Of a stretch of DNA of 64,000 bases, positions 55,501 to 64,000 are shown piece by piece. The DNA comes from Urophycis tenuis (taxonomy: Eukaryota > Chordata > Actinopteri > Gadiformes > Phycidae): positions 434,001 through 498,000 of the forward strand of contig JAXIVH010000084.1 of the NCBI GenBank assembly GCA_036785325.1, given 5' to 3'. Under the pieces are notes generated by a model. It saw nothing but the letters and a program-made list of their open reading frames with translations, ran no database searches and was not told the DNA's origin. Both the position numbers and the translations under genes were made by a program. Numbering within the stretch: the first letter of the stretch is position 1; every line of letters starts with the position of its first letter.

Positions 55501-58500
55501 CTCAATGGAGCAAGCCGCCTCAGTGATGAGAGGGGCATCGGTGAACGGAGAGCCTTCAGTAATGAGATGGGTTTTGGTTTCCTGTCTCTTCTTCCCTGGG
55601 TCCTCAGTGAGGGGACCAGCCTCAGCAAGGAGAGGGGCAAAAGTCAGGAGAGGGGCCACAGTCCGGATGGGCCACAGTGGAGGTAGCAGTCTCAGTGAGG
55701 GGAGGTGTCTCAGTGAGTGGAGAGCCTTCAGTGAGGAGAGGGGCTTTAGTTTTCTGTCTCTTCTTCCCTGAGTCCTCAGTGAGGGGACCAGACTCAGTGA
55801 GGGGAGGGGGCTCAATGGAGTAAGCAGCCTCAGTGATGAGAGGGGCATCGGCGAGTGGAGAGCCTTCAGTGATGAGAAGGGCTTTGGTTTCCTGTCTCTT
55901 CTTCCCTGGGTCCTCATTGAGGGGACCAGCCTCAGCAAGGAGAGGGGCCAAAAGTCAGGAGAGGGGCCACAGTGGAGTTAGCAGCCTCAGTGAAGGGAGG
56001 TGTCTCAGTGAGTGTCTCAAAGCCAGGAGAGGGGCCACAGTGGATTTAGCAGCCTCAGTGAGGGGAGGAGTCTCAGTGAGTGGAGAGCCTTCAGTGAGGA
56101 GAGGGGCTTTAGTTTCCTGTCTCTTCTTCCCTGGGTCCTCAGTTAGGGGATCAGCCTCAATGAGGAGAGGGGCCTCAATGTAGTTAGCAGCCTCAGTGAT
56201 GAGAGGGGCATCGGTGAACGGAGAGCCTTCAGTGATGAGATGGGCTTTGGTTTCCTGTCTCTTCTTCCCTGGGTCCTCAGTGAGGGGACCAGCCTCAGCA
56301 AGGAGAGGGGCGAAAGTCAGGAGAGGGGCCACAGTCCGGATGGGCCACAGTGGAGTTAGCAGTCTCAGTGAGGGGAGGTGTCTCGGTGAGTGGTGAGCCT
56401 TCAGTGAGGAGAGGGTCTTTAGTTTCCTGTCTCTTCCTCCCTGGGTCCTCAGTGAGGGAACCAGCCTCAGTGAGGAGAGGGGCCTCAATGGAGTAAGCAG
56501 CCTCAGTAATGAGAGGGGCATCGGTGAGTTGAGAGCCTTCAGTGATGAGAAGGGCTTTGGTTTCCTGTCTCTTCTTCCCTGGGTCCACAGTGAGGGGACC
56601 AGCCTCAGTGAAGAGAGGGGCCTCAATGGAGCAAGCAGCCTCAGTGATGAGAGGGGCATTGGTGAACGGAGAGCCTTCAGTGAGGAGAGGGTCTTTAGTT
56701 TCCCGTCTCTTCTTCCCTGGGTCCTCATGAGGGGACCAGACTCAGTGAGGGGAGGGGGCTCAATGGAGTAAGCAGCCTCAGTGATGAGAGGGGCATCGGT
56801 GAGTGGAGAGCCTTCAGTGATGAGAAGGGCTTTGGTTTCCTGTCTCTTCTTCCCTGGGTCCTCAGTGAGGGGACCAGCCTCAGCAAGGAGAGGGGCCAAA
56901 AGTCAGGAGAGGGGCCACAGTGGAGTTAGCAGCCTCAGTGAGGGGAGGTGTGTCGGTGAGTGTCTCAAAGCCAGGAGAGGGGCCACAGTGGATTTAGCAG
57001 CCTCAGTGAGGGGAGGATTCTCAGTGAGTGGAGAGCCTACAGTGAGGAGAGGGGCTTTAGTTTCCTGTCTCTTCTTCCCTGGGTCCTCAGTGAGGGGACC
57101 AGCCTCAATGAGGAGAGGGGCCTCAATGTAGTTAGCAGCCTCAGTGATGAGAGGGGCATCGGTGAACGGAGAGCCTTCAGTGATGAGATGGGCTTTGGTT
57201 TCCTGTCTCTTCTTCCCTGGGTCCTCAGTGAGGGGACCAGCCTCAGCAAGGAGAGGGGCCAATGTCAGGAGAGGGGCCACAGTCCGGATGGGCCACAGTG
57301 GAGTTAGCAGTCTCAGTGAGGGGAGGTGTCTCAGTGAGTGGAGAGCCTTCAGTGAGGAGAGGGTCTTTAGTTTCCTGTCTCTTCCTCCCTGGGTCCTCAG
57401 TGAGGGGACCAGCCTCAGTGAGGAGAGGGGCCTCAATGGAGCAAGCAGCCTCAGTGATGAGAGGAGCATCGGTGAACGGAGAGCCTTCAGTGAGGAGAGG
57501 GGCTTTAGTTTTCTGTTTCTTCTTCCCTGAGTCCTCAGTGAGGGGACCAGACTCAGTGAGGGGAGGGGGCTCAATGGAGTAAGCAGCCTCAGTGATGAGA
57601 GGGGCATGGGTGAGTGGAGAGCCTTCAGTGATGAGAAGGGCTTTGGTTTCCTGTCTCTTCTTCCCTGGGTCCTCATTGAGGGGACCAGCCTCAGCAAGGA
57701 GAGGGGCCAAAAGTCAGGAGAGGGGCCACTGGAGTTAGCAGCCTCAGTGAGGGGAGGTGTCTCAGTGAGTGTCTCAAAGCCAGGAGAGGGGCCACAGTGG
57801 ATTTAGCAGCCTCAGTGAGGGGAGGAGTCTCAGTGAGTGGAGAGCCTTCAGTGAGGAGAGGGGCTTTAGTTTCCTGTCTCTTCTTCCCTGGGTCCTCAGT
57901 GAGGGGACCAGCCTCAATGAGGAGAGGGGCCTCAATGTAGTTAGCAGCCTCAGTGATGAGAGGGGCATCGGTGAACGGAGAGCCTTCAGTGATGAGATGG
58001 GCTTTGGTTTCCTGTCTCTTCTTCCCTGGGTCCTCAGTGAGGGGACCAGTCTCAGCAAGGAGAGGGGCGAAAGTCAGGAGAGGGGCCACAGTCCGGATGG
58101 GCCACAGTGGAGTTAGCAGTCTCAGTGAGGGGAGGTGTCTCGGTGAGTGGAGAGCCTTCAGTGAGGAGAGGGTCTTTAGTTTCCTGTCTCTTCCTCCCTG
58201 GGTCCTCAGTGAGGGGACCAGCCTCAGTGAGGAGAGGGGCCTCAATGGAGTAAGCAGCCTCAGTAATGAGAGGGGCATCGGTGAGTTGAGAGCCTTCAGT
58301 GATGAGAAGGGCTTTGGTTTCCTGTCTCTTCTTCCCTGGGTCCACAGTGAGGGGACCAGCCTCAGTGAAGAGAGGGGCCTCAATGGAGCAAGCAGCCTCA
58401 GTGATGAGAGGGGCATTGGTGAACGGAGAGCCTTCAGTGAGGAGAGGGTCTTTAGTTTCCTGTCTCTTCTTCCCTGGGTCCTCATGAGGGGACCAGACTC

Positions 58501-60828
58501 AGTGAGGAGAGGGGGCTCAATGGAGTAAGCAGCCTCAGTGATGAGAGGGGCATCGTTGAGTGGAGAGCCTTCAGTGATGAGAAGGGCTTTGGTTTCCTGT
58601 CTCTTCTTCCCTGGGTCCTCAGTGAGGGGACCAGCCTCAGCAAGGAGAGGGGCCAAAAGTCAGGAGAGGGGCCACAGTGGAGTTAGCAGCCTCAGTGAGG
58701 GGAGGTGTCTCAGTGAGTGTCTCAAAGCCAGGAGAGGGGCCACAGTGGATTTAGCAGCCTCAGTGAGGGGAGGAGTCTCAGTGAGTGGAGAGCCTACAGT
58801 GAGGAGAGGGGCTTTAGTTTCCTGTCTCTTCTTCCCTGGGTCCTCAGTGAGGGGACCAGCCTCAATGAGGAGAGGGGCCTCAATGTAGTTAGCAGCCTCA
58901 GTGATGAGAGGGGCATCGGTGAACGGAGAGCCTTCAGTGATGAGATGGGCTTTGGTTTCCTGTCTCTTCTTCCCTGGGTCCTCAGTGAGGGGACCAGCCT
59001 CAGCAAGGAGAGGGGCCAATGTCAGGAGAGGGGCCACAGTCCGGATGGGCCACAGTGGAGTTAGCAGTCTCAGTGAGGGGAGGTGTCTCAGTGAGTGGAG
59101 AGCCTTCAGTGAGGAGAGGGTCTTTAGTTTCCTGTCTCTTCCTCCCTGGGTCCTCAGTGAGGGGACCAGCCTCAGTGAGGAGAGGGGCCTCAATGGAGCA
59201 AGCAGCCTCAGTGATGAGAGGAGCATCGGTGAACGGAGAGCCTTCAGTGATGAGATGAGCTTTGGTTTCCTGTCTCTTCTTCCCTGGGTCCTCAGTGAGG
59301 GGACCAGCCTCAGGGAGGAGAGGGGCCTCAATGGAGTAAGCAGCCTCAGTGATGAGAGGGGCATCGGTGACTGGAGAGCCTTCAGTGATGAGAAGGGCTT
59401 TGGTTTCCTGTCTCTTCTTCCCGGGGTCCTCAGTGAGGGGACCAGCCTCAGTGAAGAGAGGGGCCTCAATGGAGCAAGCAGCCTCAGTGATGAGAGGAGC
59501 ATCGGTGAACGGAGAGCCTTCAGTGATGAGATGAGCTTTGCTTTCCTGTCTCTTCTTCCCTGGGTCCTCAGTGAGGGGACCAGCCTCAGCAAGGAGAGGG
59601 GCCAAAGTCAGGAGAGGGGCCACAGTCCGGATGGGCCACAGTGGAGTTAGCAGTCTCAGTGAGGGGAGGTGTCTCAGTGAGTGGAGAGCCTTCAGTGAGG
59701 AGAGGGTCTTTAGTTTTCTGTCTCTTCTTCCCTGGGTCCTCAGTGAGGGGACCAGCCTCAGTGAGGAGAGGGGCCTCAATGGAGTAAGCAGCCTCAGTGA
59801 TGAGAGGGGCATCGGTGAGTGGAGAGCCTTCAGTGATGAGAAGGGCTTTGGTTTCCTGTCTCTTCTTCCCTGGGTCCTCAGTGAGGGGACCAGCCTCAGC
59901 AAGGAGAGGGGCCAAAGTCAGGAGAGGGGCCACAGTGGAGTTAGCAGCCTCAGTGAGGGGAGGAGTCTCAGTGAGTGGAGGGCCTTCAGTAAGGAGAGGG
60001 GCTTTAGTTTCCTGTCTCTTCTTCCCTGGGTCCTCAGTGAGGGGACCAGCCTCAGCAAGGAGAGGGGCCAAAGTCAGGAGAGGGGCCACAGTGGAGTTAG
60101 CAGCCTCAGTGAGGGGAGGAGTCTCAGTGAGTGGAGGGCCTTCAGTAAGGAGAGGGGCTTTAGTTTCCTGTCTCTTCTTCCCTGGGTCCTCAGTGAGGGG
60201 ACCAGCCTCAGTGAGGAGAGGGGCCTCAATGGAGTTAGCAGCCTCAGTGATGAGAGGGGCATCGGTGAGGAGAGGGGCCACAGTGAGGAGAGGGGCTTTG
60301 TGTTCCTGTCTCTTCTTCCCTGGGTCCTCAGTGAGGGGAGCAGCCTCAGTGAGGAGAGGGGCAACAGTCAGGAGAGGGGCCACAGTGGAGTTAGCAGCCT
60401 CAGTGAGGGGAGAAGTCTCAGTGAGTGGAGAGCCTTCAGTGAGGAGAGTGGCTTTAGTTTCCTGTCTCTTCTTCCCAGGGGCCTCAGTGAGGGGAGCAGC
60501 CTCAGTGAGGAGAGGGGCAACCGAAACCTCTTTCCTTCTTTCCACTCCTTCTTTTTTGCACCTTGTACTTCTTATTCAGGAGCTGCTCTGCTTTCTACCT
60601 CTCCTTTTTCTCTAATTTCACTTTTTGCTTGGCCTGTCATTAATTTTTTTGCCATTGGTTATTGATCTCTTGCTGCTTTTTGGCCCCAAGCTGAGGTATT
60701 TTGTGTTGCTCCTTGGCGTGCTTGGCCTCTCCCTTCTCCCACCTCAGCTTATCATGGAGTCTCTCTTTCCCTGCTCCTTTCTTCTGGTCCCGCGTAGGTG
60801 ATGTTTCTGAGGGCCTGATGACCTTAAT
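49574..60828 (-). pseudogene. Exon 3 plus repeat array of the minus-strand gene, copy C
   Basis: The exon opens in phase 0 after CCCGCCACAG with IKVIRPSETSPTRDQKKG and a coiled-coil-like Lys/Glu/Gln segment, up to TAA TGA near 60640. Like copy A, it then has more K/E/Q-rich sequence (AKQKVKLEKKER, then KAEQLLNKKYKVQK) in the same frame, split by a TAG. The array's frame T is offset by one base. The distal 430 codons (50866-49574) are open and finish with frame T phrases, ENKAPVLTEASSLNKNELN, and TAA. If exon 2 of C (open) is joined, this is the least damaged copy, but it still needs frame changes. The function is unknown. Confidence 0.45.
49603..60522. repeat. 138-bp minisatellite array C (10.9 kb) with higher-order duplications
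   Basis: It has the same 138-bp base unit, equivalent to about 79 units. Two larger direct duplications are visible from identical block order: about 50,725-52,320 recurs at 52,346-53,941 (offset 1621 bp), and about 52,346-55,498 recurs at 55,499-58,651 (offset 3153 bp). The copies differ at only a few positions, so they are recent. Confidence 0.95.
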
Positions 60829-60906
60829 CTGTGGCGGGAAAATTCAGCAGTGCCACAACATTAACTTCAGAACTTTATTTTGTTCACATCAAAATGAAAT
60901 GTGTGT

Positions 60907-61303
60907 CAGGGGTTCTTATGGCTAGTGTATGGTTTGGGGGTTCTAATGGCTAGGGTTAGGATTTCTCATGGCTAGGGTTGGGGTTCCTAATGGCTAGCGT
61001 TAGGGTTTGGGGGTTTTATGGATAGGCTTAGGTTTACTTATGGCTAGGGTTAGGGTTGGGGGTTCCTATGGATAGGCTTAGGGTTACTTATAGTTAGGGT
61101 TAAGGTTGGGGGGTTCTTATGGCTAGAGTTGGGGTTGGGGGTTCTTATGGCTAGGGTTAAGGTTGGAGGTTCTTATGGCTAGGGTTAGGGTTGGGGGTTA
61201 TTGGCTACGGTTAGGGGTTCATATGGCTAGGGTTAGGGTTGGGGGTTCATATGGCTAGGGTTAGGGTTGGGGGTTCATATGGCTAGGGTTAGGGTTGGGG
61301 GTT
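60907..61303. repeat. Telomere-like minisatellite, left block, unit C
   Basis: This is the counterpart of 19328-19719, with one extra TTCATATGGCTAGGGTTAGG unit before the TIR element and one block missing earlier. The right block is 62142-62318. Confidence 0.9.
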
Positions 61304-62141
61304 GTAGCAACCGATCAGCTAATAACGGCCAATAACGTAATAATTTAAATGTAATGAAGTAACGTAATAACTTGCCAATAATGTAATAAAATTGTTGAGC
61401 CAATAACAGAATAACTTATTACATTATTGGCTGGTTATTACATTATTGGCCTTGTATTTAAAAAAAAATCCTTTGAAAATGTCAAAAGAAAAGAGCCAAT
61501 AATGTAATAATAATGATACTAATTGAAAAGTAATTTTCTTTATCTAGCTCTAGGCTCTCTGCAAGTGCTTCTCTGATAAACAGGTGGGGTGGAATGGTGT
61601 ACAAAGTTCAGGGAATAAGAGTGAGACTTGATTGACTGTCCCAAGCATTGACATATCTTGGTTGAGAGAAAATTCAATTGTTCTCGATAAGATCTCTGTT
61701 GGTAGGTATTGAGCTCCCAGCTCATTGCCGGCGTCCCCAACAATGTTGGATACACGGATTACTATAACGGTAAACCTAAGAGTTACATAGAAATCCAAAT
61801 GCACTCTTAATTGCTCCTGTGGAGGGGGGTTTGAGGGTGGAGGGGGTATCTGTAAGGTCAGATATTTATTTAAGCATCTGTTACAAGATGCAATATTGAG
61901 GAATATTGCAGTATTGAAGTGTGACACCCTCTCTCCAGAAATTGAAAATAAAATAAAGTGTTACCTCAGTGATTACATTATTGGCTCAGATATCACATTT
62001 TCAAAGGTTTTTTTTTTTTTAATACAGGGCCAATAACTAAATAACCAGCCAATAATGTAATAAGTTATTAAATTATTGGCAATGGTATTGGCTCAACAGC
62101 TTTATTACGTTATTGGCTGTTATGACATGATCGGTTGCTAC
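61304..62141. mobile_element. 838-bp TIR element in intron 2, copy C
   Basis: It has the same ends and length as copies A and B, and it also sits inside the telomere-like minisatellite. Confidence 0.75.
61550..61927 (-). CDS. F-box-like 125-codon ORF, copy C
   Basis: It differs from copy B by two residues (VIVIRV for VIVLRV, and EILSRTIEF for EILSRIIEF). The second change falls inside the F-box-like motif. No stop or frameshift is present. Its role and expression are unknown. Confidence 0.4.
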   Translation of the reverse strand: MSHFNTAIFLNIASCNRCLNKYLTLQIPPPPSNPPPQEQLRVHLDFYVTLRFTVIVIRVSNIVGDAGNELGAQYLPTEILSRTIEFSLNQDMSMLGTVNQVSLLFPELCTPFHPTCLSEKHLQRA

Positions 62142-62319
62142 AGGGGTTCTTATGGCTAGGGTTAGGATTTGTAACAGCTAGGGCTAGGGTTGGGGTTCCG
62201 TATGGCTAACATTAGGATTCGGGGTTACTTATGGCTAGGGTTAGGGTTGGGGGTTATTGTGGTGAGGCTAAGGGTTTCTTACCGCTAGGGTTACGGTTGG
62301 GGGTTCTTAGGGCTAGGGG

Positions 62320-63760
62320 TCCATACATACATACTTACATTTCAGGGAGTACACAGGGGATACTGCCCCATCAATATTTAGAACACATGCATTTGTCCCC
62401 CCAAATAAAAACAAAATAACTTTTATTTTCAAAAACCACTGTAGCGCCTTTTCATCAGCATTAGCTCTATTTTTGTTTACTAAAACAGTTGTACAATTCC
62501 CCACACAAACACACAAAAGAGAAGAGGAGTAAATAATGTGATCACGTTCTACGGGAGAGTAAACATTTAAAAGGAATACAAAATGCCTGAGAGTCTTCCT
62601 TGCATTATAGGCATATAATATTTTTGCCTGAATTTCTTTTCAATATTAGCACATTCTGCTCCTTATTTCGTCTAGTCTCGCTTACTCACTTCCAGGTCCA
62701 GCTCCTGCTTCAACGATGCTTGGATGTCCTCTAAATCACGAGCCACCAGATCAGCCACTCTGTCAGGCCGGACCTCCACTTCCACCATCTTGGTCAGCCT
62801 GTGGAGCAGCCCCATCATGGATGCCCCCCATGCGAGCCTGAGGACGGCCTCAGGGGGAAGAGGTGGCAGCGGTCTGGGGTGGCGACGGCCAGCCGGGCTG
62901 AGAAGGTGGTGGGGGACGGTGGTGTGAGGAGGAGGAGGAGGAGGAGGAGGAGGAGGAGGCGGTGTTGGTGAGGGGCTGGATTGAATCAGGTGGCTCGGAG
63001 GAGCATTCACCTGAGCAGACACAGGTCTGAGGTCCTCAATCTGTAGTGGGAAAATTCAACTAAATTCAACACTCTAACTTCAAAACTAAAAAAAAAAAAC
63101 TTTTTGGGTACATACAGTACATACATACTGCATGCATACATACATACATACATACATTTTAGGGGGTACACAGGAGATACGGCCCCATCAATATTTAGAA
63201 CACATGCATTTGTCCCCCCAAATAAAAACATAAAAGAAGTAGGCAGCTTTTATTTAGAAAAAAAAAACACTATGACGTCGTTATAACCTACCTTTACAAA
63301 AACAATTATACAATGTCATACAAACAGTCATACAATTCCCCAAAGAAGAGACACAAAAGAGGACAGAAGAGTAAATCCTGGGTTCTTATGGTTAGTGTTG
63401 GGGGTTCTTATGGCTATGGTTAGGGTTTGGGGTTCTTACATTTCAGGGGGTACACAGCGGATACGGCCCCATCAATATTTAGAACACATACATTTGTCCC
63501 CCTAAGTAAAAACAAAAGGAGCAACTTTTATTTTGAAAAAAACGCTATAACGTCATTATAACTTACCTTTTCCTACTGCACTAGGCCTATTTTTATTTAC
63601 AAAAACACTCACACAATTCCCCAAAGACACACAAAGGAGGACAGAAGAGTAAATCATGTCTATATTTTAGGTTACAGGGATCACATTATGAGAAATGGTG
63701 ATCTACGGGAGAATAAACATTTGAAAGACATTTTGAATACCAAATGCCTGAGAGTCGATA
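62320..63760. repeat. Three related intron modules, unit C/D border
   Basis: The modules lie at about 62330-62600, 63150-63380 and 63435-63760, flanking exon 2, with the same order and spacing as in the other units. Confidence 0.75.
62690..63040 (-). CDS. Exon 2 of the minus-strand gene, copy C (open throughout)
   Basis: The exon has 351 nt, 117 codons, phase 0 at both ends. It runs from CCCACTACAG|ATT to GAA|GTGAGT. Residues 1-26 are mixed polar, about 27-38 are a proline run encoded by (CCT)n, about 39-65 are His/Pro/Arg-rich, and about 66-117 are likely helical (LLHRLTKMVEVEVRPDRVAD, then LVARDLEDIQASLKQELDLE). It joins in frame to exon 3 at 60828 and, by homology, to exon 1 just outside the window. 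It is the only copy without a lesion. The family is not recognised. Confidence 0.55.
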
Positions 63761-64000
63761 TTGAATTGTAAGTTGTATATTGTACGTATTCTATATGTAT
63801 TCTGTATTAAGGCTTTAGTGTGTTTATTTTGTATTTTTTAAACCACGTGCACATGTAAACCACGTGCTTCGTTATGACGTCCGAGGAGTGACGCGGGCAA
63901 GCTCGATTAGCGTCTCTGACCTGACGTCATAATGAAGCCCGGCAGCAAATTTCTGAAAAGTACCGTTGCTAATAATATGATCTCAAAGCAATAACACGAA
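63685..64000. repeat. Start of a fourth segmental unit (D), cut by the window end
   Basis: The sequence matches 1-316 of unit A, with the same E-box and CRE-like motifs. By offset, exon 1 of the gene whose exons 2 and 3 lie in unit C would fall at about 64021-64086, just outside the window. The array therefore has at least four members, and probably more to the left, because exon 1 at 337-402 needs a gene body upstream of base 1. Confidence 0.9.

Larger units (their letters stand above)
41077..63684. repeat. Segmental duplication unit C (22.6 kb)
   Basis: This is the third copy. It carries the copia relic with an extra TIR element, then an inverted LTR pair and about 950 bp of sequence not seen in A or B. 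It rejoins the shared order at 48471. Relative to A, the stretch equivalent to 3903-9288 is missing, including the hAT MITE. It has the longest repeat array (10.9 kb) and the only exon 2 that reads open throughout. Confidence 0.92.

Noticed and set aside
9954..60522. The arrays as CRISPR or prokaryotic repeat systems
   Set aside because: Repeats are contiguous 138-bp tandem units without unique spacers, in a vertebrate-type genome.

Overview
The window looks like a teleost fish nuclear genome. It has intron-containing gene fragments with GT/AG borders, CA/GT microsatellites, a tRNA-derived SINE with a GGAT tail, hAT and other TIR elements, a Ty1/copia relic, Ty3-type LTR pieces and TTAGGG-like minisatellites. 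There is no sign of prokaryotic organisation. I could not run alignments, so the species is open.

The dominant structure is a tandem segmental duplication. The sequence that starts at base 1 starts again at 22081, 41077 and 63685. This gives three complete units, A (22.1 kb), B (19.0 kb) and C (22.6 kb), plus the first 316 bases of a fourth, D. Single-copy parts are near identical between units. Each unit also has private insertions and deletions, so these are diverged paralogous copies and not one sequence assembled three times.

The right half of each unit fits one minus-strand gene, which I do not recognise. In order, it has a TATA promoter with CCAAT boxes, a 66-nt exon 1 (22 codons), intron 1, exon 2 (about 113-117 codons, proline-rich and then helical), intron 2, exon 3 (a Lys/Glu/Gln-rich coiled-coil start), a 7-11 kb array of 138-bp repeats (46 codons each), a short non-repeat tail, a stop codon and an AATAAA. 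Exon junctions 1/2 and 2/3 are both phase 0. Every complete copy carries lesions: a 23-bp deletion in A exon 2, a nonsense change in B exon 2, stops in exon 3, and repeated phase breaks in the arrays. I therefore annotate them as pseudogene-like, while noting that the architecture is coherent and repeated three times. Because the gene reads leftward, exon 1 lies at the left end of the next unit. Base pairs 337-402 are exon 1 of a copy whose body lies left of the window, and the exon 1 for copy C lies just right of it.

The left half of each unit is intergenic and is where the units differ. Unit A has a SINE, an LTR with a gag-like start, and a private 4.1-kb TIR element with zinc-finger-like exons between two copies of a 350-bp flank. 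Unit B has a decayed Ty1/copia element, the same LTR and gag start, and a hAT transposase relic. Unit C has the copia element with a TIR element inserted in its reverse transcriptase, then a head-to-head pair of inverted LTRs, then a deletion that removed the hAT MITE shared by A and B. Intron 2 in each unit holds an 838-bp TIR element with a 125-codon F-box-like ORF, set in a telomere-like minisatellite.
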